A stretch of 64,000 nucleotides of DNA, taken from Pontixanthobacter aquaemixtae. Lineage in GTDB: Bacteria; Pseudomonadota; Alphaproteobacteria; Sphingomonadales; Sphingomonadaceae. The notes below the pieces were generated by a model that saw nothing but the letters and a program-made list of their open reading frames with translations, had not been told where the DNA came from and did no database searches. The position numbers were made by a program, and so were the translations under genes. The DNA lies in assembly GCF_009827395.1 (NCBI RefSeq), contig NZ_WTYX01000001.1, positions 1,183,722 through 1,247,721 on the forward strand. The letters run 5' to 3'. Positions 48,325 through 56,500 of this stretch are shown one piece after another (within the stretch, counting starts at the first letter, position 1; every line of letters begins with the position of its first letter).

Positions 48325-49521
48325 ATGACCCAATTCTCCGCTGCCGACCCGATCGTAATCCTTTCCTATGCACGGACCCCGATGGGCAGCATGCAGGGCG
48401 TTTTGTCCGATGCAACTGCGACCGAGCTGGGCGCAACGGCGGTAAAAGCAGCGGTCGAACGCGCTGGAGTTTCCGGAGATAAGGTAGACCGAATCTATAT
48501 GGGCTGCGTCCTGCCCGCAGGCCTCGGCCAGGCCCCGGCCCGCCAGGCAGCGCTGAAGGCCGGTCTGCCAAAATCGGTGCAAGCCACCACGGTCAACAAG
48601 GTTTGCGGATCGGGCATGCAGACGGTGATTATGGGCTCGGAAGCGCTGGCATCGGGGACTGTGGGTACGGTTATCGCAGGCGGCATGGAGAGCATGACCA
48701 ACGCGCCCTATCTGCTGAAAAAGCACCGCTCGGGAGCGCGCATCGGGCATGATACAGCCTATGACCATATGTTCCTCGACGGTTTGGAGGATGCATATGA
48801 AGAAGGCCGCGCAATGGGCACTTTTGCGCAAGATACTGCCAACGAATATCAACTGACCCGCGAAGAGATGGACGATTACTCTATCGAATCGCTCCGCCGG
48901 GCAAATGCCGCAATTGAAAGCGGCGCTTTTGCGGATGAAGTTGTTCCGGTGACGATTTCGACCCGGCGCGGTGACACGGTGGTCGATACTGACGAAGCCC
49001 CCGGCCGCGGCAATCCCGACAAGATACCAACGCTCCGCCCGGCATTTGCCAAAGACGGGACGATTACGGCCGCGACATCAAGCTCGATCTCAGACGGCGC
49101 GGCTGCGGTTGTTCTCACGCGCAAAAGCCTCGCCGAAGAAAACGGCCAGAAAGCGGTAGCAACGATTGTCGCCACCGCTGCCCATGCGCAGGAACCATCC
49201 GAATTCACGATTGCGCCAATCGGTGCGATCAATTCGGTTCTTGAGCAAGCCGGCTGGTCAACCGATGACGTTGATCTGTGGGAAGTGAATGAAGCCTTCG
49301 CATGTGTCGCCATGTTCGCGATGCGCGACATCGGCATCCCGCATGAAAAGATCAACGTAAACGGTGGCGGGACCGCGCTTGGCCATCCTATCGGGGCAAG
49401 CGGAACGCGCATTATCGTGACTTTGCTCAACGCGCTGAAACAGCAGGGCAAGAAACGCGGCGTGGCCAGCCTGTGCATCGGCGGCGGTGAAGCAACTGCG
49501 ATTGCGGTTGAGATGGCCTGA
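48325..49521 (+). CDS. Acetyl-CoA C-acyltransferase (thiolase)
   Basis: A 398-residue thiolase. The acylated Cys is in N-K-V-C-G-S-G-M-Q-T, the catalytic His in G-G-G-T-A-L-G-H-P-I-G-A-S-G and the second Cys in L-C-I-G-G-G-E-A-T-A. It resembles biosynthetic acetyl-CoA acetyltransferases (AtoB/PhaA type). A degradative acyl-CoA role is possible. GGAAAG precedes the ATG. It is divergent from the aldehyde dehydrogenase, with 167 bases between starts. Confidence 0.93.
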   Translation: MTQFSAADPIVILSYARTPMGSMQGVLSDATATELGATAVKAAVERAGVSGDKVDRIYMGCVLPAGLGQAPARQAALKAGLPKSVQATTVNKVCGSGMQTVIMGSEALASGTVGTVIAGGMESMTNAPYLLKKHRSGARIGHDTAYDHMFLDGLEDAYEEGRAMGTFAQDTANEYQLTREEMDDYSIESLRRANAAIESGAFADEVVPVTISTRRGDTVVDTDEAPGRGNPDKIPTLRPAFAKDGTITAATSSSISDGAAAVVLTRKSLAEENGQKAVATIVATAAHAQEPSEFTIAPIGAINSVLEQAGWSTDDVDLWEVNEAFACVAMFAMRDIGIPHEKINVNGGGTALGHPIGASGTRIIVTLLNALKQQGKKRGVASLCIGGGEATAIAVEMA

Positions 49522-49587
49522 TGTACCAGTAAGTGGACAATTAGGCTTCGATTCTTATTATCGCATTGGGATCAAGGGGGGGATGGA

Positions 49588-50253
49588 ATGCAAAAGGTCG
49601 TAAGTACGATTGACGAACTGAATTTCTTTACGGTGATAGGAACCGTAGAAGGAGCGAGCACTTGGTCGGAAACGAGCTTTAGCACTACTACAAGGCCGGG
49701 CTTCACTGACTCGACTGGTTATACCACGAGCGGATACACTACCACGTCAACGTCAACCACGGAGCGAAATCGATTTTTCGTCAAGCGCACCGAAGATGGC
49801 AAAGAATACGAAGTGGACCTGTACGGAAACAAATTTAGCGTCAGAGAAGGACACGAGGTCGGTATTTTTTACGTTGGGAGAACTGACGACGATCTGTGCT
49901 ATCCGCTGCTCTACGAGAACTATTCGACCGACAAACGTTGGATGCGTCGGAGCAATTTCGACTCAGCACGTGGTACAGCAGTCAAAGCTGGCTGTTTGAG
50001 CGTGACAACGATCACTCTGGGAGCACTCGGCCTGATGTTCGCTTTAGCCGCGCTGAGCGAGGGGCATGAGCTCGGTCCCCTATTGGGTGTGTTAGGTGCC
50101 GGTTTACTTGGCCTTGGTATCTTTCTCACACTTCGGGCATCAGCAAGCGGCAATCAGGCTCGAGCGATTGACGCAAGGATTATAGAAATTGGGAAGCGCA
50201 ATCTTGAGAATCGAACTTCGGTGTTAAAAAAAACGCCCTTGTCCGCAGGATAG
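49588..50253 (+). CDS. Hypothetical membrane protein with Ser/Thr-rich stretch
   Basis: A 221-residue protein of no recognised family. Residues 22-60 are a low-complexity Ser/Thr/Gly/Tyr stretch (T-T-S-G-Y-T-T-T-S-T-S-T-T-E). A small beta-like domain (60-125) follows, then two membrane helices (about 132-151 and 157-177) and a basic C-terminal tail. A run of seven G (AAGGGGGGG) lies just upstream of the ATG as ribosome-binding site. Codons and base composition look more AT-rich than the neighbours, which hints at transfer. It stands alone between thiolase and an oppositely directed SH3 gene. Confidence 0.65.
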   Translation: MQKVVSTIDELNFFTVIGTVEGASTWSETSFSTTTRPGFTDSTGYTTSGYTTTSTSTTERNRFFVKRTEDGKEYEVDLYGNKFSVREGHEVGIFYVGRTDDDLCYPLLYENYSTDKRWMRRSNFDSARGTAVKAGCLSVTTITLGALGLMFALAALSEGHELGPLLGVLGAGLLGLGIFLTLRASASGNQARAIDARIIEIGKRNLENRTSVLKKTPLSAG

Positions 50254-50404
50254 AAGAACAATCGCAGGTAATTGTGCGGCTGGCTAAATCGCTTACTTCG
50301 TCAGCGGCGATGGAACGGCGAGAGGGTTTCGCAACCCAATTTCCGTCACAATACAAACGTGCGGAACTTCATCCTGGCTGCAGTGCATTCTCTGTAGATG
50401 CGTC

Positions 50405-50875
50405 TCACGGTTTCCCCGCGCCCCAAAGTCGGTCTTGTGCGACCCAGCCTTCGCGGCCGCCAACGTCAAATTCGCACCATCCGGCGGAACACGTCCCGAG
50501 CACGCCCACCACTCCGGGCTCTGCATTCCACTTCAGCTTGCTATTGTCAGCGGGCTTTTCACGCATAGCCGCAAGCCCTTCTCCGATCACCAAGGCCCCG
50601 CGTTTTGCGCTTAGCAATCCTTGGCTCACCCAGCCGGTTGTACCTTCGGAATCTTCGATCAATCGCCAGCCATCAACCACGCGGACAACCTTAATCGGCA
50701 AGCCTTTGCGCTTATACACCCAGTCGATCCGGTATTCGCGGCTGGGGCCGACTCTCATATTGAGCTCTTCGGTGTTGATCGTCGCCCAATAGGGCACTTC
50801 GCGCTTCTGCGCATGAGCGGGCAATGTGAACGACGTCGCGGTGACAAGAATCGCGAAAAGAATCCGGATGAGCAT
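50405..50875 (-). CDS. Exported SH3-domain protein
   Basis: A 156-residue periplasmic protein. A Sec signal peptide (about 1-22, ending P-A-H-A-Q) is followed by two bacterial SH3-like repeats. The first has L-N-M-R-V-G-P-S-R-E-Y, W-R-L-I-E-D-S-E-G-T-T-G-W-V-S. The second has A-A-M-R-E-K-P-A-D, W-C-E-F-D-V-G-G-R-E-G-W-V-A-Q. Such domains often bind cell-wall peptides. Its right end is about 90 bases from the D-2-hydroxyacid dehydrogenase start and divergent from it. Confidence 0.85.
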   Translation of the reverse strand: MLIRILFAILVTATSFTLPAHAQKREVPYWATINTEELNMRVGPSREYRIDWVYKRKGLPIKVVRVVDGWRLIEDSEGTTGWVSQGLLSAKRGALVIGEGLAAMREKPADNSKLKWNAEPGVVGVLGTCSAGWCEFDVGGREGWVAQDRLWGAGKP

Positions 50876-50965
50876 CCGATTATTCTAACGCTTTAAGTGG
50901 CGATGCTTCAAGACTCATCGCTTGACGCTTGACGCATGGCCGCGTTGCGCCCTAGCGCCCTACCC

Positions 50966-51982
50966 ATGGCTGAAAGCAACGACAAAACCACGCGCCGTGT
51001 CACTGGAATGCCAAAGGTGATTGTCACCCGGCATCTGATGCCCTCTGTCGAAGCAAGAATGGCCGAGCTTTACGACACCACGCTCAACACCGGCGATGTC
51101 CCGCTTTCGCGCGCGCAGCTTGTCGATGCGATGCAGAATTCGGACGTACTCGTTCCCACGGTCACTGATACTATCGACAAGGAGATGATCGCGCAGGCGG
51201 GCGACCGTCTTGGCCTGATCGCAAACTTCGGCGCAGGGACGGATCATATTGACCTCAACGCCGCGCGCGACCGCGGTATTATGGTCACCAATACCCCTGG
51301 CGTGTTCACCGATGACACGGCGGACCTGACGCTTTCGATGATCATCGGCGTACCGCGCCGCGTTCGCGAAGGCGTTTCGCTGGTCCGCAAGGGCAAATGG
51401 ACCGGCTGGGCACCGTCGCGGATGCTAGGGCGCCAGTTGGGCGGAAAGACGCTGGGGATCATCGGAATGGGCCGGATCGGCCAAGCGGTGGCGCATCGCG
51501 CGCGCGCTTTCGGCCTCAAGATCGCCTATCACAACAGACACCGCCTGCCCCTGGCAATCGAAACGATGCTGGGCGCTGAATTTCACGAGCATGAAGACAG
51601 CCTGATTGCCGCGTCAGACATTGTTTCACTGCATTGTCCGGCAACAGAGCGGACAATCGGGTTTTACGATGAAGGCCGTTTTGCGCTGATGAAGGACGGG
51701 GCTTGCTTGATCAATACGGCGCGCGGCGATCTGGTGGATCAGGAGGCGCTCATTGCTGCGCTGGAGAGCGGCAAATTGTCGGGCGCGGGCCTCGATGTTT
51801 ACCCTGACGAGCCCAATGTTGACGCGCGCCTTCTCGCCCATCCAAACGTGATGACTCTGCCGCATATTGGAAGCGCCACCGCTGAAGGCCGCGAAGCCTC
51901 TGGCGAGAAAGTAATCGCCAATATCCGCTTTTGGGCTGACGGCCACCGCCCGCCCGATCAAGTACTGGACGCCTTGGTGTGA
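50966..51982 (+). CDS. D-2-hydroxyacid dehydrogenase (glyoxylate/hydroxypyruvate reductase type)
   Basis: A 338-residue NAD(P)-dependent enzyme that would reduce glyoxylate, hydroxypyruvate or a related 2-keto acid. The Rossmann motif is G-I-I-G-M-G-R-I-G-Q-A-V-A. The substrate-site Arg lies in N-T-A-R-G-D-L-V-D, and the His in L-P-H-I-G-S-A-T. ATG at 50966 is chosen; ATG at 51008 (MPKVIVTRHLMPS) is an alternative. Its stop overlaps the next start (GTGA). Confidence 0.88.
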   Translation: MAESNDKTTRRVTGMPKVIVTRHLMPSVEARMAELYDTTLNTGDVPLSRAQLVDAMQNSDVLVPTVTDTIDKEMIAQAGDRLGLIANFGAGTDHIDLNAARDRGIMVTNTPGVFTDDTADLTLSMIIGVPRRVREGVSLVRKGKWTGWAPSRMLGRQLGGKTLGIIGMGRIGQAVAHRARAFGLKIAYHNRHRLPLAIETMLGAEFHEHEDSLIAASDIVSLHCPATERTIGFYDEGRFALMKDGACLINTARGDLVDQEALIAALESGKLSGAGLDVYPDEPNVDARLLAHPNVMTLPHIGSATAEGREASGEKVIANIRFWADGHRPPDQVLDALV

Positions 51983-52557
51983 CGGCGGACAAACCCGTCA
52001 CATCGCAGGAACTCTCCGACATTTGCCTTTCCTGCGGGATGTGCTGCGAAGGTACGCTTTATTCGCACATTCCGCTGAAGCCGGAAGAAATAGCCAAGGC
52101 GGAGGGCCGCGGATGGAAGATCGACGAAATTGGCAATGGAGAGACCGGGTTTCTCTCTCCGTGCCACGCGCTTTCGGGCGCTTGTTGCACGATTTATGGC
52201 GATCGTCCCTCTGTCTGCGGAGCCTATAGCTGCAGGGTTCTGCGCCGGGTGAAAAACGGACGCATTGCAGTGGAGGAAGGCCAATCCATCATCGCCAAAG
52301 CTACCTCTTTGCGTGATCAGCTCCGCCAGTATGTCCCGGCCGGTACAACGCTGTTCGATTTCAGGAGAAAGGCGGCCGATTGGGTGGATAACTGGCAGCA
52401 ATTAAGCAAAGCGGAACGCAAGGAACTCGCCCCCGCCATGCTGCTGATTACCGAACTGACCAACCTTCTCGACAAAGAGGTGCTCTGGATAACGGACAAT
52501 GCGAGATCGCCCGAACCCTCTATGATGTCGGACAAAGATGGCGACCGCGTCGCCTAG
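51979..52557 (+). CDS. YkgJ-family cysteine-cluster protein
   Basis: A 192-residue protein with the cysteine pattern C-L-S-C-G-M-C-C, then C-H, C-C and C-G-A-Y-S-C, as in the UPF0153/YkgJ zinc- or iron-chelating family. Its role is unknown. It begins with a GTG overlapping the dehydrogenase stop, so the two are co-translated. It is convergent with the lipase-like gene. Confidence 0.8.
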   Translation: MTADKPVTSQELSDICLSCGMCCEGTLYSHIPLKPEEIAKAEGRGWKIDEIGNGETGFLSPCHALSGACCTIYGDRPSVCGAYSCRVLRRVKNGRIAVEEGQSIIAKATSLRDQLRQYVPAGTTLFDFRRKAADWVDNWQQLSKAERKELAPAMLLITELTNLLDKEVLWITDNARSPEPSMMSDKDGDRVA

Positions 52558-52563
52558 GCGCGG

Positions 52564-53262
52564 TCAGCCTGTTCCCGCGCTTCGTCGAGCCAGTATATCG
52601 ATAATTCCGCCAACTGCGCGGCGCGAGCTGCCCATTTCCAAATGCGTGACAGGCAGTTCCACTTGCTCGTCTGATTCATCGCTCTGTCCGCATGCGCATT
52701 CGGGTGCGATCACGCCATCGACTGGAGACCAAACCGCGATTGTGTGCACGGGTGGCTTTATCGAAAGGTCTTCTTTGAAGGGCGGATTTTCCACCGTGTG
52801 ATCATTGACAAACTCGTAGACCCGCCAGGCATTGTTGGCATGCCGATCGCCGGAAAACGGAGTGCCCAAGGTCACAACAAGGCTGATCTTTTCCGGATGG
52901 CGATGCGCCAATGCGCGTGCATAGAGCCCGCCAAGGCTCCATCCGACGACCATGACCGGTTGCCGCGATGCCGACGCTACACGGTCCAATTGCCGTTCAA
53001 CCATGGCAAGGCTTTCCTGCGTCACGCGAGCGTTATAACCGCCGCCCAAACCCGACGAGACAAATCCTGCCGCATCGAGCGAACGCCTGAGGAAGCTTGT
53101 GGAACCATCGCCCGACATGAGGCCGGGAATAACCAGCACGGGTTCGCCATGCCCAACAGTTCCAGATTGCAAGACCGGCCTGATGCGTCCGGCTATCAGC
53201 TTTGGGATCGCAAATGCTTCCCTAGCCAAATAGGGAAATGCAGGAGGCTTCACGTCGGACAA
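52564..53262 (-). CDS. Alpha/beta hydrolase, lipase-like
   Basis: A 232-residue hydrolase with the nucleophile elbow G-W-S-L-G-G (Ser109), an oxyanion loop near V-I-P-G-L-M-S-G-D, an acid in V-W-S-P-V-D-G-V-I and a candidate His in V-T-H-L-E-M. No signal peptide is seen, so it is probably cytoplasmic. It resembles triacylglycerol lipase/PGAP1-like esterases; the substrate is unknown. It lies seven bases downstream of the nitronate monooxygenase-like gene. Confidence 0.8.
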   Translation of the reverse strand: MSDVKPPAFPYLAREAFAIPKLIAGRIRPVLQSGTVGHGEPVLVIPGLMSGDGSTSFLRRSLDAAGFVSSGLGGGYNARVTQESLAMVERQLDRVASASRQPVMVVGWSLGGLYARALAHRHPEKISLVVTLGTPFSGDRHANNAWRVYEFVNDHTVENPPFKEDLSIKPPVHTIAVWSPVDGVIAPECACGQSDESDEQVELPVTHLEMGSSRRAVGGIIDILARRSAGTG

Positions 53263-53269
53263 TAACGCA

Positions 53270-54676
53270 TCAATCCCCGGTCAAAATCCGGTCGACCAAT
53301 TCCTTCACTGTGGGCGTGAAGTTGTTGGAATAGAATGGGTCCTGCTTGAAACGATAGGCCGAATGTCCGGCAAAGGCGAGATTGTCATCCGTATCTCCGC
53401 CATGCGCAATATCCTGCAATGTCTTTTGAATGCAGAAACTACGCGGGTCAGCCAGGCGCCCGGTTGTGTAGTCATCATGGTCTTTCCACGAAGAGAACCC
53501 GCAATGTGACAGGCAGCCCATACAATCGGCCTGGTCCTTGCGGATCGTATCGCGGCTTTCGGGGGTGACGAACACGAGAGTGTTGTCGGGCGTTTTGAGA
53601 GCTTCGGTGTAGCCCTCTGCAAACCACGCTTTGGCAACGCCCCAATCATGCGGTGTTACCCAGAAATTCTTGCCTCTTACGCCGAAGTCGAGCTGCGCCG
53701 TGTGATCGCCTGCCTCGGTCTTGCTGAACGCAATTTGCCGTTCGCTGCGATGCACCAGGTCATTCAGGAAAGGATTCTTCACCGCAGAGGAATAAAACCC
53801 CGTGGGCGAGAACTTGTGCAGCAACACTTGTCCTGGCTCGACCGTGCGAAGCATGTCCTTCCATCCTTGCGGGATCGGGCTTTCCTGAGTCAGAAGCGGG
53901 CGCGTACCAAACTGGAAACAGATTTTGCCAAGTTCGGGATTGTCGATCCAGTTTTCCCACTCGCGCAGAAACCAGACGCCGCCCGCCATAACGATGGCGG
54001 TCTCTTCAGAAACACCCTCTTTACGCATAGTGTCGCGCAAATCCTTGACCCGTGGATAGGGGTCTTGCGGTTCGCGCGGGTTTTCTGCGTTGGAAAGGCC
54101 GTTATGGCCTCCTGCAAGCCATGGGTCTTCATAAACCACCGCCGCCATCAGATCGGGAACCTTGGAATAGCTCCTCTTCCATAGCGCGCGGAATGCACGC
54201 GCGGAGCTGATGATGGGCAGGTAGTGGACATTATACCGCGCGGCGATTTCCGCCAGCTTGTAAGGCATGCCTGCGCCGCAAGTGACACCTGTCACCAACC
54301 CTTGGGTTTTCTCTAGAATACCTTCGAGAATCTCTTGCGCACCGCCCATTTCCCATAGGACATTGATATTGATCGCGCCTTTGCCGCCAGCAATATCATA
54401 AGCTTTCTTGACTTGCTCGATACCGCCGTCGATGCCGTATTGGATCAATTGCTCGTGGCGCTCTCTGCGGGTCCGCTGCGGATAGACCTGCGGGATGATC
54501 TCGCCATTCTCGTCGGTGCTATCGGCATTGACCGCGCTGACAGTGCCGATCCCGCCTGCAGCAGCCCAGGCTCCCGAACTCGTATGATTCGTCGCAGAAA
54601 CGCCTTTGCCGCCCTCAATCAATGGCCAGACTTCACGTCCGCCATAATTAATCGGGCTCAACCCCTTAAATGCCAT
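53270..54676 (-). CDS. Nitronate monooxygenase-like flavoprotein with extra Cys cluster
   Basis: A 468-residue TIM-barrel flavoprotein of the 2-nitropropane dioxygenase/FabK superfamily. Visible parts are G-I-G-T-V-S-A-V-N near the N-terminus, I-N-I-N-V-L-W, G-V-T-C-G-A-G-M-P, V-V-Y-E-D-P-W-L-A-G-G-H-N-G and I-V-M-A-G-G-V-W-F-L. The family is about 350 residues, so roughly 110 extra residues are present. The C-terminal addition holds four cysteines, at 385, 388, 392 and 415 (C-M-G-C-L-S-H-C ... S-F-C-I-Q-K), as in an iron-sulfur or zinc site. The substrate is unknown. Confidence 0.8.
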   Translation of the reverse strand: MAFKGLSPINYGGREVWPLIEGGKGVSATNHTSSGAWAAAGGIGTVSAVNADSTDENGEIIPQVYPQRTRRERHEQLIQYGIDGGIEQVKKAYDIAGGKGAININVLWEMGGAQEILEGILEKTQGLVTGVTCGAGMPYKLAEIAARYNVHYLPIISSARAFRALWKRSYSKVPDLMAAVVYEDPWLAGGHNGLSNAENPREPQDPYPRVKDLRDTMRKEGVSEETAIVMAGGVWFLREWENWIDNPELGKICFQFGTRPLLTQESPIPQGWKDMLRTVEPGQVLLHKFSPTGFYSSAVKNPFLNDLVHRSERQIAFSKTEAGDHTAQLDFGVRGKNFWVTPHDWGVAKAWFAEGYTEALKTPDNTLVFVTPESRDTIRKDQADCMGCLSHCGFSSWKDHDDYTTGRLADPRSFCIQKTLQDIAHGGDTDDNLAFAGHSAYRFKQDPFYSNNFTPTVKELVDRILTGD

Positions 54677-54702
54677 TACTCATCAGTTCCTTGAAATTCG
54701 GC

Positions 54703-55455
54703 TTACTTTTCAGCGTTGCCCGCCCCGCCCGCCGGCTTTGACCCGGGTCCGCGGCATGGTTTTATATCTTTCGGTTCAGGCCTCGTAGCGGCTGCCTTGA
54801 ACTGTGCATAGTACCCGGCCAATTCGGGCGCATCTTTGAAGGCCACCAATTCGAACCCCACCTGCCTGAATTCGCAGGACAGAAGCAGCGGGTCGATGCC
54901 ATGCTGGTCCGTTGGGCGATCTACATCCACAACAATGACCTGCCCGCCTTCATTGAGCGCCGACCATAGTCGCCAAAGGAAGGCATAGGGCTCCTGAACT
55001 TCATGATACATATGCACCATGAAGATCCGGTCGAAGCTTTTCTCCGGCAGACGCGGATCATCACCCGCCCCCAGCTTGATCGAAACATTGTCGAGCCGCT
55101 CTTTCTCGACCCGATTGCCCAGCCGCTCCAGCGCTTCTTCATCGATGTCTTGCGCCAAAACCCGGCCATCCGCACCAACGCGCTTGGCCAGACGGACAGT
55201 GTAATATCCTTCACCTGCACCGATATCCGCGACGGTAGTGCCTAGTTCAATCTCCGCGAGATCCATTACTGTTTCGGCCTCTCCTTTGGCATCGCGCGCG
55301 GTCTCGGTCGAAAAGGCATTGGAACCAAGATCCGACACGGGCCGGTCAGGACGGGGAAAATCGAGCGCCGATTCCGGGCGATCGGATTCGCCATCCGCTG
55401 CCTTGCAGGAAGACAGAGCCAGCGCCGCAAGCAAAAGGAGAGAAAGGCTTCGCAT
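54703..55455 (-). CDS. SAM-dependent methyltransferase-like lipoprotein
   Basis: A 250-residue protein with a lipoprotein signal, MRSLSLLLLAALALSSC. A class I methyltransferase fold follows: V-A-D-I-G-A-G-E-G-Y-Y-T motif I near residue 75, A-Q-D-I-D acidic loop, D-R-I-F-M-V-H-M-Y-H-E motif IV. A membrane-anchored periplasmic position is unusual because SAM is cytoplasmic. ATG at 55455 is preferred over 55494, which would hide the lipobox 13 residues further in. The C-terminus ends in a Gly/Pro-rich tail. Confidence 0.8.
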   Translation of the reverse strand: MRSLSLLLLAALALSSCKAADGESDRPESALDFPRPDRPVSDLGSNAFSTETARDAKGEAETVMDLAEIELGTTVADIGAGEGYYTVRLAKRVGADGRVLAQDIDEEALERLGNRVEKERLDNVSIKLGAGDDPRLPEKSFDRIFMVHMYHEVQEPYAFLWRLWSALNEGGQVIVVDVDRPTDQHGIDPLLLSCEFRQVGFELVAFKDAPELAGYYAQFKAAATRPEPKDIKPCRGPGSKPAGGAGNAEK

Positions 55456-55532
55456 ATGCGAGAGGTCTTTAGCGCCAAGCGGCACGAGTAGCAAAAGCGA
55501 TTATTGTGTGGTCAACAACGCCGTGGGGTTGG

Positions 55533-56330
55533 CTAACGCAATCGGGTCGGGTCCGTTTCCACACGCGTGGCTATTTCGCCGATATCCTTGAACCGCGCCA
55601 AGGCGATTGCGCCAGCAGCGATTTCGTGGACACCGGTGATTGCTCCGCTGGAAATCCACCAACCGGCTTGCGGCTTGATCCCGCGCTGCGCGAGGTTGCG
55701 AAGCAGGAAACACACAGCTCCGAATGGACCATCCAGCATGGTTGATGTTGTCGCCTTGCCCACTTCGCGGCCATCAATGTCGAGAGAGATATCGACATCA
55801 TCAAGCGTGTCCCAGACTGTCCGGTCTACGCGCTTTCCAATCAGAAGGCCGGCATTGTTGCCATGATCGGAAACCGTCACGCAGGGACCATCCTGGTTAA
55901 TTTTGGCATAGGGCGATGAGGCTACTTCTATCCCGATGCAGACTTCGTCCACCCAATCCATCGCTTCGTCGCGGTCGCGTGGCAGCGCGGCATCCTTTGG
56001 GTCAAGACGGAGCATAAATTCTGCTTCGACCGCCGCAAATCCACCCTCGAAAATCCGGAAAACATTGCCTTCGTTATTCTCGCGCTGGATAGCGTCTTCG
56101 AAAACCGGGCCAATTAGCCGGTTGGCGCCGAGACTGTCGCTGGCGGGAACGTTAATCTTCCCGACTTTCCAGCCACCGATCGGCCGATTCCAGATCGAAA
56201 TAGCTTTATCCTGAATGCTGTAAGCACTGGCTAGATCGACTGGGGGGCTACCGGGATAGTTGCTGATTGGCTTCCACGATTGACGGGCGTCAACAAACGC
56301 ATGTGCAATTTCACCCGCTTCGGAATTCAT
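55533..56330 (-). CDS. 2-keto-4-pentenoate hydratase-like (FAH superfamily) enzyme
   Basis: A 265-residue protein of the MhpD/fumarylacetoacetate-hydrolase superfamily, with G-W-K-V-G-K-I, the metal-binding V-E-A-E-F-M-L segment (two Glu), G-I-E-V-A-S-S and the D-H-G-N-N-A-G-L-L-I-G stretch. Relatives hydrate 2-hydroxypentadienoates in aromatic meta-cleavage. Next to a LacI regulator and uronate genes, a dehydratase or hydratase acting on a 2-keto-3-deoxy sugar acid is equally plausible. ATG at 56330 has GGGGTGGAG upstream; the frame runs three codons further to a GTG. An operator-like site lies 51-65 bases before it. Confidence 0.8.
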   Translation of the reverse strand: MNSEAGEIAHAFVDARQSWKPISNYPGSPPVDLASAYSIQDKAISIWNRPIGGWKVGKINVPASDSLGANRLIGPVFEDAIQRENNEGNVFRIFEGGFAAVEAEFMLRLDPKDAALPRDRDEAMDWVDEVCIGIEVASSPYAKINQDGPCVTVSDHGNNAGLLIGKRVDRTVWDTLDDVDISLDIDGREVGKATTSTMLDGPFGAVCFLLRNLAQRGIKPQAGWWISSGAITGVHEIAAGAIALARFKDIGEIATRVETDPTRLR

Positions 56331-56380
56331 TAACTCCACCCCTTCAAGAAACTCACCCTAAAGCATGACTTTGACGAAAA

Positions 56381-56395
56381 AGGAAACCGGTGTCA
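56381..56395. promoter_or_regulatory. LacI-family operator-like site, copy 1
   Basis: AGGAAACCGGTGTCA. On the minus strand it reads TGACACCGGTTTCCT, identical over 15 bases to copy 2 at 57571. The core ACC-GGT with the central CG and the GGTGTCA half-site are typical of LacI-family operators. It lies between the hydratase gene and lacI, which diverge from here. Confidence 0.7.
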
Positions 56396-56500
56396 AAACG
56401 ATTCTGACTTGGCGTTTGCGAATAGATTTCAATTTCGCACTGCAATTCGGATGTGGTTGGCCTATAGGTCAGGCGCAAAGATCAGGAGGGGTTTGAAAGA

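Noticed and set aside
50254-50404. Possible small gene between the orphan membrane protein and the SH3 gene
   Set aside because: No frame with a ribosome-binding site and protein-like composition was found; only the mirror of the SH3 gene extends here.
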